64,000 nt of DNA from Lamellibrachia satsuma (Eukaryota; Annelida; Polychaeta; Sabellida; Siboglinidae): positions 982,501 to 1,046,500 of the forward strand of contig BSQZ01000062.1 of the NCBI GenBank assembly GCA_033239005.1. The letters are read 5' to 3'. Every line of letters begins with the position of its first letter. The stretch's first letter is position 1. Below, one piece after another: positions 43,055-53,385 of the stretch. The translations under genes and the position numbers were made by a program. The notes below the pieces were generated by a model. The model made no database searches. It was not told the origin of the DNA and saw only the letters and a program-made list of their open reading frames with translations.

Positions 43055-43363
43055 CGAACTGCAATTAATGCAAATACTGATTCGCATACATAATTATTAC
43101 TACCATCAACTAAAGAAATACTATGTTAACCATTACAATTATTGACAATGCAAGTACCGAAGATCTGCCCTCCCAGCAGTTGCGCCACCTAGTGACATGT
43201 AGACTCGGGTGTCCACGGTTGATTGATGACAAACGTAAAAAAGCGACAATTCGAGACAGTTGACCCAAACAAACACAACTTAGAACCGACCACAGAAATG
43301 TCATATGTTGTGTAAAATGTGCAACCATTCAGCTTCTGACAGCGTATGCGGTGCGTTTTGTAG

Positions 43364-44039
43364 AACGCGTCGCCGGAGATGAACGACATCTCTTCAGTCG
43401 GGGTCGGTCAGGTGGGCCTCGAGATGAAGCCGATGGTCTACCATCAGCGACCGAGCCGTGACGACGACAACGGTGGTGGAGGCGGTGGCGGTGGTGGTAG
43501 TGACAGTCACCGGGACACGTACGGCTATTGCGGTGACAACGGTGCTTGGCTGACACCGTCGTACCCTGTTCCGCCAGCGTACGATCAGCTCCAGTTGGAC
43601 AACGAGAGCCGGGACTATAACTCGAACGACAGCCGACCTCACGATGTCTCGGCCGCCATAACGACCGGGCAGGTAGTCGAACTAGACGGTGGCGCCACCG
43701 CGTGGAATTCCACGGGGCGACAGAAGCGTTGCTGCGACTCGTCTCCGAGTAGCATCAGCGACGATGGCGACGCCAAATCCGAAAGGTTGAGTCGGGCGAG
43801 AACGAAGCCGGTGTCGGTGCCGTTCAGGAACAGCGCCGGGAGTGAGACGGACAATCGGAGCTGCCGGGTGTCGTCGGCCGACGAGTCGGTCACGTCGCAC
43901 GACTCTGCCAAGTCGCCGTCGGGCGGTGGCGGGTACTGGCTCGGTCAAGGCACAGAAACCTCGCTGCTCCTGCACGGCCGGCCAGAGACGGGCAAGAAAC
44001 TGGCCGGCTACCAGGACCCATCGTCCAACCCGAACCCGC
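43364..44039 (+). CDS. Shab: Kv2/Shab potassium channel, exon 4 (C-terminal tail)
   Basis: Codes for residues 688-912 plus one base of the next codon. The acceptor TTTTGTAG|AAC, phase 0, continues the exon 3 frame. The tail is hydrophilic and low in complexity, with a Gly run near residues 719-727 and many Ser residues, as expected for the regulated cytoplasmic tail of Kv2. I see no named domain, and I could not identify the vertebrate Kv2 clustering motif. The frame stays open to a stop at 44057-44059. I prefer splicing at 44039 (CCGC|GTACGT, phase 1) because a phase-matched terminal exon exists at 56477. Without that splice the protein would end with PRTYTHP. Base composition matches exons 1 and 3. 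Confidence 0.8.
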
Positions 44040-44064
44040 GTACGTACACTCATCCATAACTAGC

Positions 44065-44250
44065 AACGTGAATAATTATGTTTAAAAACAAAATTGACAT
44101 ACACCTCTGAGGGGCGGGTTACACAGAATAATTGTTGGACTCTCGATAAGCCAATGGCTTCATTGTCCAATTGTCATCTGTTTTTTTGGGATGGTAATCT
44201 TGTTAAATCTTGTTAAATATTGTTAAATCTGATTAAATCTAGTTAAATAC
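44065..44250 (+). mobile_element. CR1-like LINE 3' fragment
   Basis: GTGAATAATTATGTTTAAAA, then CTCGATAAGCCAATGGCTTC and TTGTTAAATC tail repeats. It starts only about 25 bp after the end of exon 4. Confidence 0.88.
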
Positions 44251-46268
44251 ATATCTGCTTACTCTCTTGGCATAAATTTCATGTTTGGGCGGTTATTAAT
44301 TTTTATGAATGAAGATCCGACGTGTGTAGCATTTGTAGGATTGTATATGTATGAAACATTTTGTTGTATTCAATGAAACAAATATAAAACACATAATTTC
44401 CAAAATATATTTTGATTATGAGTCGGCACAGGATGTCACGGTGTTTTGACACGATGGCGCGTTGTGTTTGTAACCAGAAGGATACACTCCAATATTAATG
44501 CGCACTTTTAGCGAACGTTATATAATCCACATAATATGATTTAGCAGCGTGTTTTCTGAGGTCTTTGTCCGCACGAATTCCTTGAAGACCACGATTGAAT
44601 TGTTCCGCGTCTAGCCACTCGTATGGCGCCATGTTGTTATAGCGTGCCCATTCAAAGCGCTTATTGCGACTTCCTTGATATTTCTGGAATACATTCAGAT
44701 ATTCTATTCCCCACCGTCGGCTGATGGTTAGGCGATTGCTTGCGGGGGCGACGTCTTTCGCTTAGGTCCTCCACTGTCTCCTTGGAATCAGTGCTATATG
44801 GCGCCACTCTGCATGCTAATCACCCAAGCCGCATTCATCACAACAGTTCGACCAGAGTTATCGTGAAAACATAGCGGAATCTGCTACATTGTTGTGGAAC
44901 AAAGTCGCCTAATAATTTGTCCAACCTCGGTACTAAAGGAAATGTCAGCGCATGTTTCCTTTGCTGCGTCCGCGGTCTCCAGACGCTTTGTAACGGCCTT
45001 GTTTCGACAACGATCACTGTCTAGCAGAGACCGCGAACAACCGCGCGAAACAGCAGATCTTTTCCTCGCATTTTACATACTTCCCCTACAAATGAAAGAT
45101 CTCACGAGTTGCACGAGGAGTCATTAACGAGGACACTCTAGCGGACGGAGATGAGACTGCTGAGATGGACCACGGGGATATATTTGATAGATGAAAGCCG
45201 TATTGAAGACACAAGAAAGGAAGAACTCGTGTTTTGTACATAACATAATGAACAAAGACAGATCAGACTGGCGTGGTTCGGACAAGCTGTGCGTAGGTAG
45301 GACGATAATGCGATAGAGAAGGCGTGAAGAGTGCTTGTGGATGGTAAACCCAGCAGATGACGGCAAATGATGAGAACAAGTGACGTGGTGAGGAGAGACT
45401 TGGAGGTGACAGACGTTGTGGAAGACGACGTAATAGACAGGTCATCGTGGCGACGGTCCAAATAAGCGATGATTACGAAATTCGTGCCATTATTTGACAT
45501 TTAATATATTGTGGCTTACTTTATCAACCACTAACTAAACGGAGGAGAGAAAGTGACGGAATATTCACCGATGGTAATCGCCTGCCGTGCCCACGCGTCG
45601 TCCGACAGACAGCGGCAGACGCCTCCGACGACGCCGCGCGCCGGACAGCCGCTGATTGATGCGCCGACCTCTAATGAAGCGTCCGCCATCGAGACGGCCC
45701 GCGCTTGTTCGCAGTGCCCGCGCATCACGTCGTAATCGATCACGTGGCAGACGGGCGCGTGTCCACTGCTACAGTCGCTGCCGCCAGCCGCTGACTCATG
45801 CCTTGCTGGCTCCGTCGAGGGACGGCCGGTCACCCTCGTGTCTGCCGTCTCCGTTCGCTGTAGCAGAGCCTACGTAGCTTCGTTCGACAGGAATGACGGT
45901 TATGATTTTGTTTATCTGTTTCCCCATTGAATGGCAATGTGATAACGACATTCGAAACGCTGCACAGAGTCGGGAAGTCGCGTTTTCTGAGACATTACGA
46001 ATCCGAACTGCAGCGAGAATTCCATCAATAAACTTTTTTACGTTTAAACTGTCTTGCTATCAATAAGTTGCCAATATGTTTTGGTCGATATATACGAAGT
46101 CTTCATTATATTTAACTTATGTTTTTGGTATGAATCGTTTATATGAATACCGAACAGATTTGTTAGACTCCGCTGCTATTGTAGATAGACACCGGATCGT
46201 AAGAAAACATTAATAGAACACCCCGATTTAAAATAACTGTTCTGACCGTATTAGCTCGACATCACCGG
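44251..46268. other. Intron sequence with a GC-rich patch
   Basis: GC-rich sequence at 45570-45870 has short frames on both strands. I tested splicing it in phase 1 from exon 4 at the nearby AG sites (CCGACAG, CGGCAG, GGACAG) and met early stops, so I do not call an exon. Nothing else was recognised. Confidence 0.4.
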
Positions 46269-46429
46269 CATGTGGCGCCACCTACTGGAAAACAAATTGT
46301 TGTGAATACAGTGAGACATCTACCGGAATAACAGAGAGTTGTCAATACAGTGAGACACCTGAAACCGAGAACTGTGAACATAGTGAGCCACTTAGCGGAG
46401 CAATGGCACATCCAGGGGCAATTAATAGT
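46269..46429. repeat. Degenerate 35-50 bp minisatellite, left part
   Basis: About four units of the type CACCTACTGGA...TGTGAATACAGTGAG. The array is interrupted by the Gypsy-type element and resumes at 50120-50215 with CACCTATTGGAG and CATAGTGAGC. Confidence 0.75.
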
Positions 46430-46562
46430 TGTCACGAGATACCCCAGCTGATACAAGCTGGTAGGGTATATTTGGACTGGCTGCGTAGTTGCAACCTTTC
46501 CATCGGTGCCACAGACGTATACGCTATGAGGAAAGGCACAAGACCGAAACAGTGAGGAAAGC

Positions 46563-46762
46563 GTGGCAGGGAGGCAATACGTGGCAGGGAGGCAGAACGT
46601 GGCAGGGAGGCAAAACGTGGCAGGGAGGCAGAACGTGGCAGCGAGGCAAAACGTGGCAGGGAGGCAGAACGTGGCAGCGAGGCAGAACGTGACAGCGAGG
46701 CAGAACGTGGCAGCGAGGCAGAACGTGGTAGCGAGGCAGAACGTGGCAGGGAGGCAAAACGC
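46563..46762 (+). repeat. 18-bp array inside the Gypsy gag remnant
   Basis: About 11 units of the type ACGTGGCAGGGAGGCAAA. In frame it gives NVAGRQ or RTWQGG repeats; the 18-bp period keeps frames open. Confidence 0.93.
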
Positions 46763-46800
46763 GCAATACCTCGAGAAAGAACACATGCGAAAACAGGTAC

Positions 46801-46874
46801 TGTTGTTAAATGTATATTTTGTGGAAAGACACACAACTGTTGTTAAATGTATATTTTGTGGAAAGACACACAAC
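46801..46874 (+). repeat. 37-bp tandem duplication in gag zinc-knuckle region
   Basis: TGTTGTTAAATGTATATTTT... occurs at 46801 and again at 46838, identical. The 37-bp period shifts the frame. Confidence 0.95.
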
Positions 46875-47987
46875 AAAGGCCATTTCGCCGCCAAGTGTCG
46901 CAAATTCAGAGTCAACAGAAGAGACGCTAAAACAGCCCGAAATAAAGAATATGGTGTGAGTAGTCTGATAGACATTCAGTCAACCGTGTGGAAGGACGGC
47001 ATAAGGATGCTGGTTACATAACACTAGGTATCGGGTCGCACAGAGTACAGTTCGAGTGCGATACCAGTGTAACATCCTGCCGCTGAGTGACTACAAGTTA
47101 GCTACAGGAGATACTCACTTACAGAATCTGACACCAGTGTCAGATACACTTACGGTGTATGGAGGGAAGAAAGTGACGACGATCACAACACTTCAAGTCC
47201 ACAGAAACGGCCGTAAACACAATTTGCACTTCAAAGTGATGAGCAACAAACACTATCAACCACTTCCAAGTCGCAAGCATGCGTTGGCATCGATGCACTC
47301 AAATGGGTTAATGTGGACTCCATACGGCCGTTAGAAGACTCGCCGCAGCCTTCCAGCAAGGTTGATGCAAAGCAGGCAACGGAGAAGCCTTGCTTTAACA
47401 AAGCCGACATACAGCGCCAGTATGCAGGTGTTTTCCAGGGGCTTGAAAAATTACCAGGCCAGTACCACGTGGAGATTGACAGAGACGTCAATCCTGTTGT
47501 ACACGCCTCTCGACGTGTACCAGCGGCACTAAGAGACACGCTGAAACATGAGCTGCGTGAGATGGTCAACGATGACATCATATTGCGCCAGTCAGTGAAT
47601 CTACAGATTGGATTTCCAGCTTGCGACTCGTATCGAAGCCAGGGAAACAGCGCATCTGCGTGGATCCACGGGGTCTAAATAGAGCTATCAAGCGAGAACA
47701 TTACCAAATGCCAGCAATAGAGGAAATTGCCACAAGACTCAGTAGAGCGCGCCTATTCACTGTAGTAGACACAAAATCTGGATTTTGGCAAGTGAAGTTG
47801 GATGAGGAATCAAGTCGACTCACAACATTCAACACGTCATTTGGAGGTTACAGGTGGAAGCGTGAGCCATTTGGCATTTCCAGCGCGCCAGAAGTCTGGC
47901 AGAGGAAGATGCATGAGACCATCGAAGGATCGGAGGGCACCGAACGATTTTCTCATTACGGGGAAAGACGACGCCGTTTATCGATGG

Positions 47988-48213
47988 ATGTCGTAAGAGA
48001 AACCTAGTTAGTTCTGAACCCGGAGAAGGTGCTCTACAAGCGACGTGAAGTCAGCTTCATGGGATGTCATGAGAGAAACCTAGTCCTCAACCTGGAGAAG
48101 GTGCGCTACAAGTTACGTGAAGTCAGCTTCATGGGATGTCATGAGAGAAACCTAGTCCTCAACCCGGAGAAGGTGCGCTACAAGCGACGTGAAGTCAGCT
48201 TCATGGGATGTCT
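47988..48213 (+). repeat. 72-bp x 3 array inside the Gypsy reverse transcriptase
   Basis: AGTCAGCTTCATGGGATGTC occurs at 48049, 48121 and 48193, exactly 72 bp apart. It codes for repeated blocks of the type HERNLVLNPEKVRYKRREVS. The first unit has an extra TAGT and a stop. In relatives this block is present once. Confidence 0.93.
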
Positions 48214-49867
48214 GCTGACAGACGAGGGCATCAAACCAGGCCCGAAGAAAGTCGCGGCCATAATCGACATTGCCTACTGACGTCGAAGGAGTACACTGCC
48301 TAATTGGCACAGTGCAGTACCTGGGCAAGTTCGTGAAGGGGTTGACCGATCTCACAGCTCCGTTGCAGGAACTGAGACGCAAGGAAAGCGAGTTCGCTTG
48401 GAATGAGTCGCACACTGAGGCGGTGCGTACGATACACGACACGCTCAGTAACGCTCCAGTGCTGCGTTACTACGACGTGGGTAAAGACGTAACAATCCAG
48501 GCAGACACGTCTCAGACGGGCCTGGGTTTGTACTCATGCAGGAAGGCCAGCCGATATGTTATGCAAGGAGAGCCTTGACGGAAACCGAACAAAACTACGC
48601 ACAGATCGAGAAAGAACTGTTGGCGATAGTGTTCGCATGTGAGCGGTTCAACGACTATATCTATGGACGAGATAGTACACGTGGGGTCAGACCACAAGCC
48701 GCTAGAAAGTATTTTCAAGCGAGAAATACACTTGGCACCGAAGCGCCTGCAGCGCATGAGACTGCGCCTGCAGAAATATCTACTGGTAAATATATATCCG
48801 TAAGGTACAAGAAATGGTCAGATATGTATGTGGTAGATACGTTGAGCCGAGCGTACATCACTGCGGATAAACGAGACACTAGTCGTGATGTCAATAACGA
48901 TGTCAGTAAAGTTGACTCAGAAGACATGATGTACAGTGACAGAATCATGCTTCCTGAAGAGAAACTTGTCAAGTTGCAGCATGCCACCAAGGAAGATATA
49001 GTGTTGCAGGAACTCGAGAAGGCCATCAAGGGTGGCAAGGCTCGAGTAAACACAAAGAAGTACTGAAGCCGTACTTACAGTTCAAAGACGAACTGTTAGT
49101 CGAAGATGGGCTAAACGTCAAGGGAGACAGGCAATAATCCCCCGTATGATGCGAGCGGGAATGGTGTAACTTGTACATCAAGCCCACATTGGAGTAGAGG
49201 GATGCCTGAGCAGGGCGCGCGAGGTCATTTATTGGCCAGGTATGAACGCTGAGGTGAAGGACCACATCAGTTTGCCGATGGCTTGAAAAACTCACCCGTG
49301 CAAAGTCTGATGTCGCGCCGCACCAAGACACTGTTGCCGACGCGCAACAGCCTGCTGGTGTCGGAAATTCTGGAAAGAAATATCAGGTATCGAACATATC
49401 AAATATGCTATCGAACAACGAAAGCAAACTCAACGACGGCATTACGACACCACACTCCGCCGCTGAAAGAGCAAAATGTTGGACAGGCGGGCCGAATGAA
49501 GCTGCCTGGAAAAAAATTGGAGTTTGGGCGTGTGTAAACGTCCACTGCAGCAGCGATCCTACAACGTTGCGACCGCCGGTCAGACGCATCGGAGAAACCC
49601 TTCGGACCGTGGATGACCTGACGCCAGACGAAGGAGAACCCGAGCCGACCGGTCAACGACAAACATATGTTGTTGACATTCCGTTATCGCCTTGTCCTCG
49701 CCCGAACACGCCGCGGGGGACCCTGAGCGATACGCCGAGACGAGACGAGACGAGACGAGCCATGTGCACAAAGACGCATGACACTTCGTGACCGTGGTGA
49801 CATTAAGCCACCACAACGTCTGATCGAACATTGACACCCTAAGTTGTAAAAAACAAACAGAAAGGGA

Positions 49868-50119
49868 TGTCATGAGATACACCAGCTGATTGCAGCTGGT
49901 AGGGTATATGTGGACTGGCTGCATAGTTGCAACCTTTTGACTCTAGTGCGATACCCAGAGGGACATTAGCATATAGTAGTGGCCGCTGCATCTGTGGTAA
50001 AGCAGTCTAGGCTAGGATCTAGATCAGTAAACATGTGTAACTAGTGAGCAGTACAACAAACGTATAATCTTGACGTATTGTTGTATGTTATTAACATAAA
50101 AGCAAGCAATACCGTTACA
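49868..50119 (+). repeat. 3' LTR of the Gypsy-type element
   Basis: Begins TGTCATGAGATACACCAGC and ends ACCGTTACA. Its first 69 bases align with 46430-46498 at about 90 percent identity by eye. Confidence 0.8.
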
Positions 50120-50215
50120 GTAGTTATGGTCATAAAGAGCCACCTATTGGAGTAATGAAGACTGACTGTCGATCAGCACAACCAATAGTTTCGGACATAG
50201 TGAGCCCAGATACGT
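50120..50215. repeat. Degenerate minisatellite, right part
   Basis: Continues the array of 46269-46429 after the inserted element: AGAGCCACCTATTGGAG and GGACATAGTGAGCCC. Confidence 0.6.
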
Positions 50216-51159
50216 TCGCAGGTTTTTTTTCAGAGGAGCGCAAAACATTCTGTTGTCTGATTTCGACCAGAAATCTTTACACTTACCAAAAATTACTACT
50301 TTCAATGCCCAATAATGATATAATTGTATATAATTAATTAACACACCTACTAGAAAACTAGATGATTTACTTAACACAAATAGTAAACAATCTACTCGCC
50401 ATTAAAGACCTAAATTTTGCATCCAAACATCCAAATCCAGGTGGAATGTGCCCCCTCCACCCCCCTTCGGACGCCCATGGGGGAGCCACCTGTGGAATTA
50501 CCAAGAGCTATGATCAATACGAGCGACCACGGAATAAACCAATTGTTGGAATGAATTGTCAACAAAATGGGCCACCTCTTTGAGAACCAATTTTAAGAAT
50601 GATGAACAGTATGTTGAGATACCTACTAACAACCAACACACACACACACACACACACACACACTCGTGAGTTTAGAGGCATGCGGTGCAAGGCTTTGCAT
50701 AGAATCGCAATAACGCTTCGCTCTGACGTCACACCCCCCAGTGAGACGACACCGTGGTTGTGAGCTCCGCCGTCTTCCGCTCCCTGTTGGCGACCGACGA
50801 TTTGATGACGCTTCCGACCTGGGCATCGGCGTAGTTCGGTGGCGCTATCGCTGCCGAACATTGTCGCCTGACGTGCCGATATTGTCTCCAGTCGACGAGG
50901 GAGACATTCATCAGACAGCGCCTTTATTGGATTAGCTTTAGCCGCACGTTTAGGCCAGCTCGGTGTCTTGTTTTACGTTGTTTATTGCGACTCCCTCTTG
51001 ACGCCCACAGTCGAGGCACGACCGGGCCTATACTTGATTCGCAAGAGTCGAGCTAACGACATGCCGAGGTAGAACTAAATCGCTGCTGTGTGCTGCTTGC
51101 ACTGCCCATGAATTTCCAATCCAGGCGCTCGTTATTCCTTATAATTTTATGTGTTTTAC
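50216..51159. other. Intron sequence with a short (AC)n
   Basis: (AC)n at 50636-50662. A GC-richer patch at 50720-50930 has no recognisable frame. Confidence 0.4.
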
Positions 51160-51960
51160 CAGTGCCGGACTAACCATGGCACAAGTGGTATAAGTGGTAC
51201 AAGTGGTACGCTCGTACCAGGCCCTACAACCCCCCCACAACATTAGAGTTCTGGCACTGCGTATTGTAATGATTTTACGCCACGAATAAGAAATCCCAGC
51301 AAGCAAATTTGGATATAAGACCTACAATAAACTCGGCAGTCCTTCTCTTGAAATAGTTGTCGACGTTTCTGCATTCATGCACTTCGTGAACGATTCGACT
51401 AGTTCAAAAAGCTATCCGAGATGACGAATTGTGTTAAAAATGTCCGCACCCGCAAGAGGAATATTAAGTTGAACCCTCTAGATCACGGTCGTTCTGGATT
51501 TCTCTGAAACTTGGAAGTCGTGGAGCCAAGAGAGATGCGACAAGCTGCTGAGAAACTTGTGAAACTTTACTCATCGGATCTGGATGACAGTCTATGGAAT
51601 GAACTGATCCAGTTCGGTGGACTAGTTGCAGAAACTCTCACAGGCGACCTAGAGCATGAAGTCTCACCACAGGCAACGATGCATCAGATGTTGATAGGGA
51701 GAAATGTCGGGACTACTTTCTCCAATGTGGAGGCATTGCTTCACATATATACCTGATAATTAGTAACTACACTGGCGAGTTTTTTTTACAATGATGACCA
51801 TCGATCCACAGTGAGCCAGAACAGACTGTTATTGTTCGTCTGACAGTGCTCTGTGCGGAATGGAGCATCACACGTCGGATTAATCTTGACAAATTTTTTT
51901 GGGGCTTCAGTGCACCAAAAAAACACAAACAGTTCATCGGTGTTTCAAAAACTTCACTAG
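51160..51960 (+). mobile_element. hAT transposon remnant: 5' end plus transposase C-terminus
   Basis: CAGTGCCGGACTAACCATGG at 51160 followed by the GGTACAAGTGGTAC region and GGCCCTACAACCCCCC looks like the left end of a Tip100-like hAT element (CAGTG start). From 51511, AAEKLVKLYSSDLDDSLWNE, then ATMHQMLIGRNVGTTFSNVE and ALLHIY, matches the C-terminal part of hAT/ZMYM-type transposases just before the hATC dimerisation motif. After a break, WSITRRINLDKFF and SAPKKHKQF (51860-51935) match the extreme C-terminus. The DDE part of the transposase and the right end are missing. Confidence 0.7.
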
Positions 51961-52046
51961 GTGCACACTCTGATTTGATTATTCCTTTGGTCACATCTCT
52001 AGAACCGTTGGTAAGTAATTTGGTGGAAAACATTTGGATGTCACCC

Positions 52047-53362
52047 TTTGTTTGCTCAGGAGAACATGTACGGTCTCTCTTAGTTTGCTCAGGAGAACTT
52101 GTACGGTCTCTCTTAGTTTACTCAGGAGAACTTGTACGGTCTCTCTTAGTTTACTCAGCAAAACTTGTACGGTATCTCTTTGTTTACTCAGGAGAACTTG
52201 TACGGTCTCTCTTAGTTTACTCAGCAAAACTTGTACGGTCTCTCTTAGTTTACTCAGCAAAACTTGTACGGTATCTCTTTGTTTGCTCAGGAGAACTTGT
52301 ACGGTCTTTCTTTGTTTGCTCAGGAAAACTTGTATGGTCTCTCTCTGTTTACTCAGGAGAACTTGTACGGTCTCTTTTTGTTTGCTCAGGAGAACTTGTA
52401 CGGTCTCTCTTTGTTTACTCAGGAGAACGTGTACGGTCTCTCTTTGTTTGCTCAGGAGAACGTGTACGGTCTCTCTTTGTTTGCTCAGGAGAACGTGTAC
52501 GGTCTCTCTTTGTTTGCTCAGGAAAACTTGTACGGTCTCTCTCTGTTTGCTCAGGAGAACGTGTACGGTCTCTCTTTGTTTGCTCAGGACAACGTGTACG
52601 GTCTCTCTTTGTTTGCTCAGGAAAACTTGTATGGTCTCTCTCTGTTTGCTCAGGAGAACTTGTACGGTATCTCTTTGTTTGCTCAGAAGAACTTGTACGG
52701 TATCTCTTTGTTTGCTCAGGAGAACTTGTACGGTCTCTCTTTGTTTGCTCAGGAGAACTTGTACGGTATCTCTTTGTTTGCTCAGGAGATCTTGTACGGT
52801 CTCCTTTGTTTGCTCAGGAGAACTTGTACGGTCTCTCTTTGTTTGCTCAGGAGAACGTGTACGGTCTCTCTTTGTTTGCTCAGGAGAACTTGTACGGTCT
52901 ATTTTTGTTTGCTCAGGAGAACTTGTACGGTCTTTCTTTGTTTGCTCAGGAAAACTTGTATGGTCTCTCTCTGTTTGCTCAGGAGAACTTGTACGGTATC
53001 TCTTTGTTTGCTCAGGAGAACTTGTACGGTATCTCTTTGTTTACTCAGGAGAACGTGTACGGTCACTCTTTGTTTGCTCAGGAGAACTTGTACGGTCTAT
53101 TTTTGTTTGCTCAGGAGAACTTGTACGGTCTTTCTTTGTTTGCTCAGGAAAACTTGTATGGTCTCTCTCTGTTTGCTCAGGAGAACTTGTACGGTATCTC
53201 TTTGTTTGCTCAGGAGAACTTGTACGGTCTCTCTTTGTTTGCTCAGGAAAACTTGTACGGTCTCCTTTGTTTGCCCAGGAGAACTTGTACAGTCTCTCTT
53301 TGTTTACTCAGGAGAACTTGTACGGTCTCTCTTTGTTTGCTCAGGAGAACTTGTACAGTCTC
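52047..53362 (+). repeat. 33-bp minisatellite, about 40 copies
   Basis: The unit is CTCAGGAGAACTTGTACGG then TCTCTCTTTGTTTG. Since 33 is a multiple of 3 and the unit lacks stops on the + strand, all three + frames stay open for 380-520 codons (SLFVCSGELVR, TCTVSLCLLRR, YGLSLFAQENL). One 32-bp unit near 52801 and another near 53270 shift phase. These frames have no start context or composition suggesting a gene. Confidence 0.96.
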
Positions 53363-53385
53363 TATTTTACGGTGTATTTTCTTGT

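Larger units (their letters stand above)
46430..50119 (+). mobile_element. Gypsy-type (Metaviridae) LTR retrotransposon, defective
   Basis: The 3' LTR is 49868-50119 (252 bp, TGTCATGAG...GTTACA), preceded by the purine stretch AGAAAGGGA. Only the first ~69 bases of the 5' LTR survive (46430-46498). Internal order: gag remnant with an 18-bp array and a shortened zinc knuckle (CIFCGKTHNKGHFAAKC, 46850-46900); aspartic protease broken by a frameshift right after its DT (47058-47070); RT (47380-48290) with RICVDPRGLNRAIK and FGISSAPEVWQRKMH; RNase H (48430-48760); tether ending DTLSRAYI; integrase zinc region with stops (49080-49270). The integrase core is deleted, leaving C-terminal pieces. The RT catalytic ADD region is also deleted near 47950. 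Flanking ATAGT and GTAGT (4 of 5) may be the target duplication. The copy cannot move on its own. Confidence 0.9.

Noticed and set aside
45531..45877. GC-rich patch as another Kv2 tail exon
   Set aside because: Entering in phase 1 at the nearby AG sites gives early stops, and no family sequence was recognised.
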